DNA from: Cytobacillus firmus | Lineage (GTDB): Bacteria; Bacillota; Bacilli; Bacillales; Cytobacillaceae | Direction of reading: 5' to 3' | NCBI RefSeq assembly: GCF_023612095.1 | Contig: NZ_CP086235.1 | Location: 2,305,501 to 2,369,500, forward strand | DNA length: 64,000 nt | Shown here: one piece after another, positions 8,495 through 17,075 of the stretch | Layout: each line of letters starts with the position of its first letter | Numbering within the stretch: position 1 is the first letter of the stretch | Notes under the pieces: generated by a model | Database searches by the model: none | Told to the model about the DNA's origin: nothing | The model's input: only the letters and a program-made list of their open reading frames with translations | Translations under genes and position numbers: made by a program

Positions 8495-9829
8495 TTGAAA
8501 TTGCTGACGGCGGAAGAGTCCATGAAAACCTGTGTGCGCTGCGGTGCATGCCGCAATGTATGCCCAACTCTGAACATAACAGGCAGGGAAGCAGATGGCC
8601 CAAGAGGCAGAGTATTAATGGCCAGAAGTCTGATTGAGGGCAATATTCCTATAAATCAGGAAATCAAAGATCAGCTCGACCGGTGCCTTCTGTGCTCAGC
8701 CTGTGTGGATGCCTGCCCAATTGATGTGCAGGTTCCTGATATCGTTATGCTCGCCAAGGAGAGAATTGCAGCCGCGGCTGAAGCTCCGGTTCAAACGGAT
8801 ATAAAAAAACCTGCCTATCCCGAACGTACTTTTAAAGACTACTTTTTTGATCATGTTCTTGCCAATCAAAAAAGGCTTAATACTGTTGGCAATCTTCTAT
8901 GGTTTTATCAAAAAAGCGGACTTCAGTCTGTAACCAGAGGACTGGGCATCCTGAAATTCTTCCCTGAGCAGATGAGGCAAATGGAAAGAATTACGCCTGC
9001 CATCTTGCCGCCTTCTAGGCGGAAACACCATCCCGAGTTTACACCGAGTGCTTATGAAGAAAAGGAACCAAGGGGCAGGGCAGCCTTTTTCCATGGCTGT
9101 ATTATGGATGTTATGTTCAGAGAAACAAATGATAATTCTATTAAACTTCTCTCTAAAACCGGCTTTGATGTAGTTACACCTAAAGCGCAGGTATGCTGTG
9201 GGGCACTGCACCACCATAGCGGAAAAAAAGACAAGGCCATTGAATTAGCCAAAGCGAATATACAGGCTTTTGAAGAAGCAAATGTGGATTATATCATTAC
9301 CAATGCAGGAGGGTGCGGTGCGGCACTCGCGGAGTATGCGGACTTGTTCAGGGATGATCACCATTGGCTGGAACGGGCAAAAGCATTCTCTGCCAAAATC
9401 AAGGATATCAGTGAAATCATTTATGAAAAAGGCGAAATGCCTGCAACTGCCGGCCGGGGTGAACGGGTTACCTATCAGCCTTCATGCCACCTGCAGTATG
9501 TGATGAAAGTGAAGGATGCACCAGCTAAATTGGTGAAGCAAATTCCAAACTCAGAATATGTGGATCTTCCTGAAAAGAAATATTGCTGCGGGTCTGCAGG
9601 AATTTATAATTTGCTGCAGCCAAAGCTTGCGAATGAAATATTGGATAAGAAAATGTCCAGAGTAAAAGAAACGGAATCTGCTGTTCTGATTACAGCCAAT
9701 CCGGGATGCTTCCTCCAAATGAAACTGGGGGTTTATCGTGAAGGAATGGAAGATCAGATAGAAACAAAGCATGTTGCCGACTATCTGCTGGAGTCAATTG
9801 AAAGGGCAGAATCTGCCGGAAAACAATAA
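8495..9829 (+). CDS. glcF: Glycolate oxidase iron-sulfur subunit GlcF
   Basis: A 444-aa electron-transfer subunit. Two ferredoxin-type 4Fe-4S motifs stand at the N-terminus (Cys13/16/19/23 in CVRCGACRNVCP and Cys64/67/70/74 in CLLCSACVDACP). Two CCG domains follow, with QVCCGALHHHSGK and KKYCCGSAGIYN. It accepts electrons from GlcD and probably passes them to the quinone pool at the membrane. The start is TTG 8495, behind GGAGGTG at 8480-8486; no better start exists. Last gene of the sigma-54 block. Confidence 0.9.
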   Translation: MKLLTAEESMKTCVRCGACRNVCPTLNITGREADGPRGRVLMARSLIEGNIPINQEIKDQLDRCLLCSACVDACPIDVQVPDIVMLAKERIAAAAEAPVQTDIKKPAYPERTFKDYFFDHVLANQKRLNTVGNLLWFYQKSGLQSVTRGLGILKFFPEQMRQMERITPAILPPSRRKHHPEFTPSAYEEKEPRGRAAFFHGCIMDVMFRETNDNSIKLLSKTGFDVVTPKAQVCCGALHHHSGKKDKAIELAKANIQAFEEANVDYIITNAGGCGAALAEYADLFRDDHHWLERAKAFSAKIKDISEIIYEKGEMPATAGRGERVTYQPSCHLQYVMKVKDAPAKLVKQIPNSEYVDLPEKKYCCGSAGIYNLLQPKLANEILDKKMSRVKETESAVLITANPGCFLQMKLGVYREGMEDQIETKHVADYLLESIERAESAGKQ

Positions 9830-9831
9830 AG

Positions 9832-9878
9832 GTTTCAAATCGAAACGGAGTAGCGGGCAATTCGTTTCAAAAGAGAAC
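9832..9878 (+). promoter_or_regulatory. Candidate enhancer sites upstream of the tctC sigma-54 promoter
   Basis: GTTTC-AAATC-GAAAC (9832-9846) and GTTTC-AAAAG-AGAAC (9864-9878) repeat the dyad found at 2991-3005. They lie about 135-165 nt before the -24 box, a normal distance for enhancer-binding proteins that loop DNA. The rest of the gene-free stretch 9830-10183 holds a GGTTTGAAACC palindrome at about 9949-9959, the -24/-12 promoter, and a possible 9-codon leader ORF (ATG 10054 to TAA 10083). Confidence 0.5.
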
Positions 9879-10008
9879 AAGCATGACGATTAAGTCGTAT
9901 TGGAATGAACTCAGAAATAAATTCAGTAAAAGTCCGAATGTCCCATTAGGTTTGAAACCACTTACGATTTTGGTTCCCCGCAAAAAATATTAATTAAGAT
10001 TTTTGTTT

Positions 10009-10025
10009 TTGGCACAAAAATTGCA
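10009..10025 (+). promoter_or_regulatory. Sigma-54 (-24/-12) promoter of the TTT solute-binding gene
   Basis: TTGGCAC-AAAAA-TTGCA has GG at 10011-10012 and GC at 10023-10024, exactly 10 nt apart. It closely matches the promoter at 3057-3074. The next gene on this strand is the TctC-type binding protein. Confidence 0.87.
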
Positions 10026-10183
10026 CTGAAGTTTAATGAAGCAATACATAAACATGGAGGTGAATAAACTGACTGAGGAATAAGTCCTTACCAGAGAAAG
10101 TAATCTAATTTGTGTTCAAGGGAATAATTATGCATCTAATTTACAGAAATTTAAAAATTTTCTTTATATGGGGGAAAATGAAT

Positions 10184-11176
10184 ATGAAATTTAAAAGGAT
10201 TTCGTTTTTATCTCTTGCCATTGCATTGGTATTCTTTCTCCAGGCATGTAATTCTTCACCTCAAGAAGCAAGCTCGGAAGGAAAAAGCGGAAGCAATTAT
10301 CCCGAGCGTCAGATTGAAATTATTGTCGGCTTTGGTGCGGGCGGAGGCAGTGACAATTTTGCAAGGGCCATTGCAAAAGAACTGAAAGACATTCTTGGTG
10401 TAAACATAAATGTTGTGAATATGCCTGGTGCGGCAGGAATCAATTCCTCTGACCACGTGGCCAGACAGCCAGCTGACGGCTATACCATCTGGTCTGCAAC
10501 ATCCAATCATCCTGTAAATATTGCAGCAGGTGTGGAAAAAAATGATTTGAGCAAATTAATTTCTATTGGGAGGGTCCAAAATGATACCATGACCCTTCAA
10601 GTAAAAAGCGATGGAAAATTCAAGGATATAGATGATTTAATCTCACAAGCTAAGGAAAAACCAGGCGAAATCACCATTGGCGGTACGGGTTCAGCAGGCT
10701 TTGATGAACTGGTAGTCAAACAGTTTGAAAAAGCCACTGGAACAAAGTTTAATTATATCTCTTTTGAAGGTTCAGGAGAGATGACAGCAGCACTTCTCGG
10801 GGGACATATCGATGTCATCGCAGAGGAGCCTGGCCCATCGATTGCCCAGCTGGAAAGCGGAGATATTAAAATGCTGATTGCCTTTACCGAAGAGAAAATG
10901 GAAGGCTTTGAGGACGTCCCACTTTCAACTGAAATGGGGATAGATGTAACAGACGGCCAGGGCAGAGGCTTTATGGTCCACGCAGATACACCGCCTGAAA
11001 TCATTTCAGCTCTTGAAAAAGCCCTTGAAGAAGCGAAGGATCGTCCAGACTATAAAGAGTATGAAAAAGCCAATTATCTGCATCTAAGGGATGGCTGGCT
11101 GAACTCAGAAGAATATAATGCAGAATTTGAGAAGCTTATCGACACCTATGGTTCTCTATTAAACGAAATGAAATAA
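10184..11176 (+). CDS. Tripartite tricarboxylate transporter solute-binding lipoprotein (TctC/Bug family)
   Basis: A roughly 330-aa extracytoplasmic binding protein. It has a lipoprotein signal peptide with lipobox LQAC (Cys22), then the Bug-family core: YPERQIEIIVGFGAGGGSDNFAR, NMPGAAGINSSDHVARQPADGYT and GSGEMTAALLGGHID. It would capture a carboxylate and hand it to the TctAB membrane pair encoded at 14.4-16.4 kb. ATG 10184 is chosen (GGGGG 9 nt upstream); ATG 10178 is also possible, and the longer frame from 10112 would spoil the signal peptide. Its sigma-54 promoter links uptake to the glycolate regulator. Confidence 0.88.
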   Translation: MKFKRISFLSLAIALVFFLQACNSSPQEASSEGKSGSNYPERQIEIIVGFGAGGGSDNFARAIAKELKDILGVNINVVNMPGAAGINSSDHVARQPADGYTIWSATSNHPVNIAAGVEKNDLSKLISIGRVQNDTMTLQVKSDGKFKDIDDLISQAKEKPGEITIGGTGSAGFDELVVKQFEKATGTKFNYISFEGSGEMTAALLGGHIDVIAEEPGPSIAQLESGDIKMLIAFTEEKMEGFEDVPLSTEMGIDVTDGQGRGFMVHADTPPEIISALEKALEEAKDRPDYKEYEKANYLHLRDGWLNSEEYNAEFEKLIDTYGSLLNEMK

Positions 11177-11186
11177 CCTCCAGGCC

Positions 11187-11215
11187 AAAAGGCAGGGTAT
11201 CTGCCTTTTGATCTT
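11187..11215 (+). terminator. Rho-independent terminator after tctC
   Basis: Stem AAAAGGCAG (11187-11195) and CTGCCTTTT (11201-11209) with a 5-nt loop and a T-rich continuation. It separates the binding-protein transcript from the GntR operon. Confidence 0.8.
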
Positions 11216-11322
11216 TCTGCAGGTTAATTGATGAATTTTCATAGATTTGCTTGATAGGCTGCTGAAGATTTTGTCGAAGGAAAACTGGTTTTATCTAAAC
11301 ATGAGAACCTTTGTACAGGTTA

Positions 11323-11381
11323 TTGACTGCCATTCTTAATGGCAGATATGATCGCCCTATAAGCTGTATCCAGTATACAGC
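11323..11381 (+). promoter_or_regulatory. GntR gene promoter with two dyad operators
   Basis: A sigma-A-like promoter: TTGACT (11323-11328), an 18-nt spacer and TATGAT (11347-11352). The spacer is filled by a palindrome, CTGCCATT-CTT-AATGGCAG (11327-11345). A second dyad, GCTGTAT-N5-ATACAGC (11363-11381), follows the -10 box. Operators in these positions suggest autorepression by the GntR protein encoded next. Apart from this, 11216-11444 shows nothing else recognisable. Confidence 0.55.
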
Positions 11382-11444
11382 ACACAGTGTACAACAGGAG
11401 GACATTCAACTCTTCTGAAAAATGAAGAAGGAGGATAGGCGAAA

Positions 11445-12098
11445 ATGGTGCAGGCACTGAAATTTACGCAGCCGCTTTATCAGCAAATCTATGAAATTAT
11501 AAAAAGTTCCATATTATCAGGTGAATTGATGCCGGGTGAAAAGCTCAATGTTTCTCACCTGGCGAAAAAATACAATATTAGCCGGACTCCGCTGCGGGAG
11601 GCTCTCCGCCAGCTGCAAATAGAAGGACTGCTGATTCAGGATCAGCTGGGGCTGACTATTGTAAGATTGGACGATGCCGATTTTAAGGATCTATACGAAA
11701 CTCGCATCATGCTTGAGCCTCAAATAATGGGGCTTATTTTGAAAACGATTACAGATGAGAAACTTGATGTCATCGAAAAAATCCTTGAAAGAGCAGAAGA
11801 TGCCTTTAGAGCAGGAAACCATCTTCATTTACTTGAATTGAATGCAAAGTTTCATGATCGGCTCTTGGAAGCAAGCCCAAACAAGCGGGCAGTACACTTG
11901 CTGCAGCAAGTTCGTTCATTTCTTTTGCTTTACCGGGCCAATATATTAAAAAACAACGAGCATAATAGGGAAATTCTGAAGGAACATCGTGAAATTCTTC
12001 ATGCTCTTAAAGCCCGGGACAACATAGCTGTCTATCAATCTGCAGAAAACCATCTGCGCAATGATCTGGACCGCGGGACTAATATGATCCGCGAATAA
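11445..12098 (+). CDS. GntR family transcriptional regulator (FCD subfamily)
   Basis: A 217-aa regulator. The N-terminal winged HTH (about 10-75, with KLNVSHLAKKYNISRTPLREALRQL) matches GntR, and the all-helical C-terminal FCD ligand domain runs from about 85 to 210. FCD members sense organic acids and usually repress nearby catabolic genes until the ligand binds. It sits immediately upstream of the CoA-transferase/TctBA operon, with dyads in its own promoter, so it is the likely local regulator. RBS GAAGGAGG, ATG 11445. Confidence 0.88.
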   Translation: MVQALKFTQPLYQQIYEIIKSSILSGELMPGEKLNVSHLAKKYNISRTPLREALRQLQIEGLLIQDQLGLTIVRLDDADFKDLYETRIMLEPQIMGLILKTITDEKLDVIEKILERAEDAFRAGNHLHLLELNAKFHDRLLEASPNKRAVHLLQQVRSFLLLYRANILKNNEHNREILKEHREILHALKARDNIAVYQSAENHLRNDLDRGTNMIRE

Positions 12099-12256
12099 AA
12101 AAGGGGGCATCTCCACTCGCCAAAATAGAAATGCTCTCCCATCATAGAAAAATCGATTTTATTATAACATGCACAATTTAGAAATCCATAGAAATGAACA
12201 GCTGCCGGTCACTTCGGGCTCACTTCCGACACAAATATTCAAATGGGGTGTTCTGG

Positions 12257-13477
12257 ATGGGACCATTACAAGGAATGAAAGTCCTTGATGCATCGCAAAT
12301 CATGGCGGGCCCGTACTGTACCATGGTCCTTGCTGATCTCGGTGCGGAAGTCATGAAAGTGGAGAAAGTGAACGGCGGAGACGATTCCCGTCAAATGGGG
12401 CCTTATGTGAATGGGGAATCCACTTGCTTTTTCCAAATTAACCGAAATAAAAAAAGCATTGCTTTAAATCTTAAAACTCAAGAAGGAAAAGAAGTCTTTT
12501 ACAAGCTGGCTAAGGAAGCAGATGTGGTGGTGGAGAATTATCGTCCGGGTGTGACCAAATCACTTGGCATTGATTATGAAAGCCTGAAAGAGATTAATCC
12601 CGGCTTGGTTTATTGTTCGATATCAGGCTATGGGCAGACCGGCCCATATTCCCATAAAGGCGGATTCGACCTGGTAGCCCAGGGGATGACAGGCCTTATG
12701 AGCATGACCGGGGAAAAAGGAATGCGTCCGATGAAATCCGGCATTGCCGTTTATGACATCGGTGCAGGCATAACGGCAGCCTATTCGATTCTGGCAGCTT
12801 ATATCCATAAAATGAAGACGGGGGAAGGCCAGCATGTGGATATTGCCCTCGCAGAAATCGGTCTTCCATGGTTTACGTGGGAGGCAGGAGCCTATTTTGC
12901 AGAAGGAACGATACCGGAGGCAACCGGCTGGCGGCACCGGGTGTCTGCTCCTTATCAGGCTGTAAAAACCAAATCAGGTTATATGATGCTCGGATGTGCC
13001 AATCAGAGAACTTGGGAAAGGTTTTGCACAGATGTTGCCGAAAGGCCTGATTGGATAAACGATCCCCGTTATAAAACGAATTTATTGAGAAACCAGCATG
13101 TGATTGACCTGGAAGAAGATATTGAAGAAGTACTTATGCAGCAGGATACGAATTATTGGATAGACCGCTGCGAAAAAGCGGGAGTGCCTGCGGGACCAAT
13201 CAATAACTTTGCAGAGGCTGTTCAGGATCCGCACTATGAAGCGAGAGGCATGATTCAGGAAGTTGAACATCCTGTCATCGGAAAAATGAAAATGATTGGC
13301 ATTCCCACAAAATTTTCTGAAACTCCTGGTGAGGTGAGAACACCTTCACCACTGTTCGGACAGGACACGATTGATGTTTTAACGGGCCTCGGGTATGACG
13401 AAAAGTCCATCCGGAGTTTAACAAAAGCCGGAGCTGTCAGAACTTTGGAAAATGATCCAATCCTGAATAAAAAATAG
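12257..13477 (+). CDS. Class III CoA-transferase (CaiB/BaiF family)
   Basis: A 406-aa family III CoA-transferase. These enzymes move CoA between carboxylic acids by way of an aspartyl-CoA thioester. The predicted catalytic residue is Asp167 in SGIAVYDIGAG. Start-proximal text MKVLDASQIMAGPYCTMVLADLGAEVMKVE and the RNKKSIALNL segment are diagnostic. ATG 12257 has GGGGTG 6 nt upstream; the longer frame from 12194 runs through a repeat-like sequence. It is followed by an enoyl-CoA hydratase, a TTT transporter and a gamma-CA-like protein, which suggests activation of an imported carboxylate. The substrate is unknown. Confidence 0.88.
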   Translation: MGPLQGMKVLDASQIMAGPYCTMVLADLGAEVMKVEKVNGGDDSRQMGPYVNGESTCFFQINRNKKSIALNLKTQEGKEVFYKLAKEADVVVENYRPGVTKSLGIDYESLKEINPGLVYCSISGYGQTGPYSHKGGFDLVAQGMTGLMSMTGEKGMRPMKSGIAVYDIGAGITAAYSILAAYIHKMKTGEGQHVDIALAEIGLPWFTWEAGAYFAEGTIPEATGWRHRVSAPYQAVKTKSGYMMLGCANQRTWERFCTDVAERPDWINDPRYKTNLLRNQHVIDLEEDIEEVLMQQDTNYWIDRCEKAGVPAGPINNFAEAVQDPHYEARGMIQEVEHPVIGKMKMIGIPTKFSETPGEVRTPSPLFGQDTIDVLTGLGYDEKSIRSLTKAGAVRTLENDPILNKK

Positions 13478-13495
13478 CAGAAAGGTCGGCGTGAT

Positions 13496-14317
13496 ATGTC
13501 TAAAAATCTCGAAGCATACAGCGGGGAAAAAACGTGCAGTGAGCCGGTTTATCTTAAGGTTGAAGGGGATATAGCCTATATCTGCTTCAACCGGCCGGAA
13601 AAAAGGAACGCACTAAGTTATGACATTTGGTTAAGGATTCCACAGCTTGTTGATGACTGCGAACAAAACCCTAATGTAAAAGTGATTATTTTTAAAGGCA
13701 CTGGTACAGCTGCCTTCTCGGCAGGAGCAGATATCAGCGAATTCAAATCACTTAGGTATACAGCAGAAGGTGCTGAAAAATATAACAAGGCGACCATGAT
13801 AGCGGAAAAAGCAATTATGGATGCATCAAAGCCAACGATTGCTATGATAAAGGGTTTTTGTGTTGGAGGCGGTTGCGAGATTGCCGTTGCCTGTGACTTA
13901 AGGTTCTCTGATGACAAGGGGAGGTTCGGCATAACTCCGGCCAGGCTTGGATTAGTATACAATACACCAGGGACCAAAAATCTGGCAGATCTGGTCGGGC
14001 CGGCAAAAGCCAAGGATATTCTGTATACCGGAAGGCTGATGGATGCAGACGAGGCATACAGAATCGGTCTCATTGACCGGATCTATCCAACAGAGTCCAT
14101 AAATGAGGAAACTCTCAAATATGCAGAATTAATTTGCCGAAATGCCCAGCTGTCGGTCCGCGGTTCCAAAAAAATCATTCACGAAGTGCTTGCCGGGGCA
14201 GTGGAAGATTCCCCTGAGACGGCCCAGATGGTGATTGACTCATTTATTTCAGAGGATTATAGAGAAGGAGTTCACTCATTTTTGGAGAAGCGCAAACCTA
14301 TTTTTAAGTACTCTTAA
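13496..14317 (+). CDS. Enoyl-CoA hydratase/isomerase family protein
   Basis: A 273-aa crotonase-fold enzyme. Oxyanion-hole segments are AFSAGADISEFKSL and the KGFCVGGGCEIAVACDLRF region, followed by FGITPARLGLVYNTPGTKNLADLVG. It is expected to hydrate, dehydrate or isomerise the acyl-CoA made by the CoA-transferase 18 nt upstream. The pairing resembles CaiB-CaiD of carnitine metabolism, but no CaiA or CaiC is present. The reaction is inferred from family only. Confidence 0.87.
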   Translation: MSKNLEAYSGEKTCSEPVYLKVEGDIAYICFNRPEKRNALSYDIWLRIPQLVDDCEQNPNVKVIIFKGTGTAAFSAGADISEFKSLRYTAEGAEKYNKATMIAEKAIMDASKPTIAMIKGFCVGGGCEIAVACDLRFSDDKGRFGITPARLGLVYNTPGTKNLADLVGPAKAKDILYTGRLMDADEAYRIGLIDRIYPTESINEETLKYAELICRNAQLSVRGSKKIIHEVLAGAVEDSPETAQMVIDSFISEDYREGVHSFLEKRKPIFKYS

Positions 14318-14372
14318 AGAAAATCTCAAGGAGGCTCATAGCCTCCACTATAAAATATCAGGGGGATGAGAG

Positions 14373-14876
14373 ATGCAGCTCGAACGAAATCTTTCCATAA
14401 TCATGGTCGTTTTTTCGTCTTTCTTTCTGGTCATGTCTCTGCAGGTAGAGAATAGGACAGGAAATATCATTTCAGCAGGAACATGGCCGGCAGCTTTAAT
14501 GATCCTGATGCTGGTTTTATCGGCAGTCTTGCTGGTTCGGACGCTTAATGGGAAAAATAACCAGAATATGCAGGAAAAGGGCGCTGAGGAAACAGGAGAT
14601 GATGATGAACAGCTTGTGTTCCCCAAAAAGTTTTTCATCCTGTTTGCAGTTCTTGCCATCTATACCTTTATTCTCGGCTATGTAGGTTTCATTATTGCGA
14701 CCATTCTTGGGATTTTTGCCATGGCGCTTTTGTTTGGGATGAAAAGCTACATTCGGGCTCTTCTGACCGGTATTCTGGCAACTGCCGGCTCTATCGTACT
14801 GTTTCCCATATTATTGAACCTGCCATTTCCTCGTGGAACGGGAATATTCTATACACTTAGCTTGCTGTTCTATTAA
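14373..14876 (+). CDS. Tripartite tricarboxylate transporter small membrane protein TctB
   Basis: A 167-aa protein with four predicted transmembrane helices (about 8-25, 35-55, 85-110 and 118-160) and a charged acidic linker in the middle, as usual for TctB. It pairs with the large TctA subunit 29 nt downstream to form the membrane part of a TTT uptake system. Sequence conservation in TctB is low, so the call relies on size, topology and position. RBS GGGGGATGAG, ATG 14373. Confidence 0.82.
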   Translation: MQLERNLSIIMVVFSSFFLVMSLQVENRTGNIISAGTWPAALMILMLVLSAVLLVRTLNGKNNQNMQEKGAEETGDDDEQLVFPKKFFILFAVLAIYTFILGYVGFIIATILGIFAMALLFGMKSYIRALLTGILATAGSIVLFPILLNLPFPRGTGIFYTLSLLFY

Positions 14877-14905
14877 TAGCAAACTCTAAAAAAGAGGTGA
14901 ACGGA

Positions 14906-16416
14906 ATGATTGAAGGACTTATAGGCGGTTTTGGCAACCTTTTTCAGCCTTTTCATTTTTTTATTCTTATGGTCGGCGTCCTGCTAGGTTTCATTGGAGG
15001 AGGAATCCCGGGCATCAGTGGGACCATGCTGGTCATCATTCTTCTTCCCGTCAGTTATGCGATGGATCCTGCCGCGGCATTCCTGCTGCTGACCTCCATT
15101 TATGCCACGTCCGTTTTTTCAGGGTCCATAAGCGCTATTCTGTTTAGAACCCCAGGCACTCCGGAAGCGGTGGCAACTGTTTTCGACGGTTATCCCATGG
15201 CAAAGAAGGGAGAAGGGGAAAAGCCCTCGGCATTTCCATCTTCAGTTCCGCTACAGGGGGTGTTTTTGGAACGCTGGTCTTAATCTTTTTAACTCCTCTT
15301 CTTGCTTCTTTTGCTCTCAGATTTTCGTCGCCGGAATATTTTGCGTTAGCGCTTATGGGACTTACTGTTGTAGCTTCTCTGAGTGCAGGGAATCTTGTTA
15401 AGGGTTTCATCGGTGTTTCTTTTGGTTTATTTATTGCCACAATTGGCATCGATACAATGACTGGTGTTCCCAGGTTTACATTTGGCTCTGGACAGCTGAT
15501 GTCAGGCATCGACTTTATTCCTGTTCTGATAGGTTTATTCGCGATTTCAGAGGTGCTGCGCCGTGTCCAGCAGGTCCACAAAGTAAATACCAAGCAAAAG
15601 GTAAGATCTGAACTGCCTGACTGGAATGTCATGAAGCGAATTTCCGGCGTTATTGGCCGTTCATCGCTACTGGGAGTTTTTATTGGCATCCTTCCAGGAA
15701 TTGGAGCAACGACTGCTGCAATGCTCAGCTACAGTGAAGCAGCCAGGTGGTCAAAAAGATCAAAAGAATTTGGAACTGGAATTCCAGAAGGAGTAGCTGC
15801 ACCTGAATCTGCTAATAATGCAGCAGCAATGGGTGCGATGGTTCCATTGCTATCCCTGGGAATTCCGGGAAGCGCCACAACTGCGATTTTGCTCGGTGCT
15901 TTTATCCTGCATGGAATCCAGCCGGGGCCTTTGATGTTTACCACACAGGGATCGCTCATTTATACCATACTGATGGGACTTCTGGTTGCCAATTTGATGA
16001 TATTGCTTATTGCCAAACCGTTTATTTCGGTTTTCTCTAAAATTTTGCAAGTGCCCTACACAATCATTGGACCACTCATCGTTCTCTTTTGTATTGTTGG
16101 CACATTCGCAGTAAGGAATTCGATTTTTGACGTAGCTATGATGCTGGTATTCGGAATTATTGGCTACTATCTGGAAAACGCTAAATTTCCGCTGGCGCCT
16201 ATCGTGCTTGGCGTTGTGCTCGGTCCTATTGCAGAAGATCAGTTCAGAAGGGCTATGCAGATGTCCAACAATGATATTTCCATCTTCTTCACAAGGCCGA
16301 TTGCCTTAACTTTCATTGTCTTGTCCATTATCAGTATATTGTATCCATTCATTAATAAGTGGATCAAGAAGCGTAAAAACAATACAAGCGGTACAGATCA
16401 AACTGTAGCTTCTTAA
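14906..16416 (+). pseudogene. TctA, TTT transporter large permease, split by one frameshift
   Basis: Two frames together give a complete TctA of about 500 aa: the first frame ends at 15283, and the second is open from well before 15301 to 16416. The switch lies at the GGGG run near 15214-15217. Adding one G restores AKKGEGGKALGISIFSSATG, which fits the family. Signatures on both sides (LLGFIGGGIPGISGTM; GILPGIGATTAAMLSYSEA; PEGVAAPESANNAAAMGAMVPLLSLGIPGSATTAIL) are intact. Start ATG 14906 behind GAGGTGA. It could be a true recent pseudogene or a sequencing error. With TctB and the TctC at 10.2 kb it would complete a carboxylate importer. Confidence 0.85.
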
Positions 16417-16434
16417 GAAGGAGATGTTCCGGAA

Positions 16435-16974
16435 ATGATCTTTGATTTCGAAGGACAGAAGCCAGCCGTGCATGAATCTGTCTATTTGGCACCAAATACT
16501 TATATCATTGGCAATGTAAAACTGGAGGCGGATGTATCAATCTGGTTCAATTCTGTCCTTCGCGGTGACAATGATTTCATTAAAATCGGAAAAGGCACCA
16601 ATGTACAGGAGGGAACGATGATTCATGTGGATGAAGGCTACCCGGTTACCATTGGACAAAATGTCACTATTGGCCATAATTGTGTGATCCACGGCTGCAC
16701 TATTGAAGACGGTGCCCTGATCGGCATGGGTGCAATCATCCTGAATGGTGCTCATATAAAGGCAGGTGCCGTGATTGCGGCTGGAGCAGTCGTCGGTGAA
16801 AATAAAATAATTGAGAGTAATATGCTTGCAGCCGGTGTTCCGGCAAGAACGTTAAAGCCGGTAAAGGAGGAACTTCAGGACCGTATCCTTGCAGGAGCAG
16901 AATTTTATCGTAAGAATGCTGTGAAATTCCGCCGTGCCGGAATCCTCTCCGAACAGCAAAAACTAGATTATTAG
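16435..16974 (+). CDS. Gamma-carbonic-anhydrase-like hexapeptide-repeat protein (CaiE/PaaY family)
   Basis: A 179-aa left-handed beta-helix protein with many hexapeptide repeats (VTIGQNVTIGHNCVIHGCTIEDGALIGMGAIIL). The three zinc-ligand histidines of gamma-carbonic anhydrases are seen as His64, His81 and His86. Members encoded in CoA pathways (CaiE, PaaY) act as thioesterase-like or accessory proteins rather than as true carbonic anhydrases. Last gene of the CoA-transferase/TTT operon, 18 nt after tctA, RBS AAGGAG. The position supports a CaiE/PaaY-like role. Confidence 0.85.
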   Translation: MIFDFEGQKPAVHESVYLAPNTYIIGNVKLEADVSIWFNSVLRGDNDFIKIGKGTNVQEGTMIHVDEGYPVTIGQNVTIGHNCVIHGCTIEDGALIGMGAIILNGAHIKAGAVIAAGAVVGENKIIESNMLAAGVPARTLKPVKEELQDRILAGAEFYRKNAVKFRRAGILSEQQKLDY

Positions 16975-17075
16975 AAAAAGAATGAGCTAAAGACAAAGGA
17001 TTTCCGGCAGTTTCCGGGGAAGTCTATATTGTCTCTAGCTCTATTTATATTCAAGGATAGAAGGAAGGTACAAAA

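Noticed and set aside
9830..10110. tRNA or attenuator RNA in the 280-nt gap after glcF
   Set aside because: No cloverleaf or terminator/antiterminator pair found; enhancer dyads and a sigma-54 promoter account for the conserved-looking parts.
15208..15222. Programmed -1 frameshifting in tctA
   Set aside because: The G-run/A-run context does not form a proper X-XXY-YYZ slippery heptamer in the zero frame, and no downstream pseudoknot was apparent; an indel is simpler.
15144..15689. 181-codon minus-strand open frame over the tctA frameshift
   Set aside because: Considered as a real gene replacing tctA, but the plus-strand frames carry strong TctA motifs on both sides of the shift.
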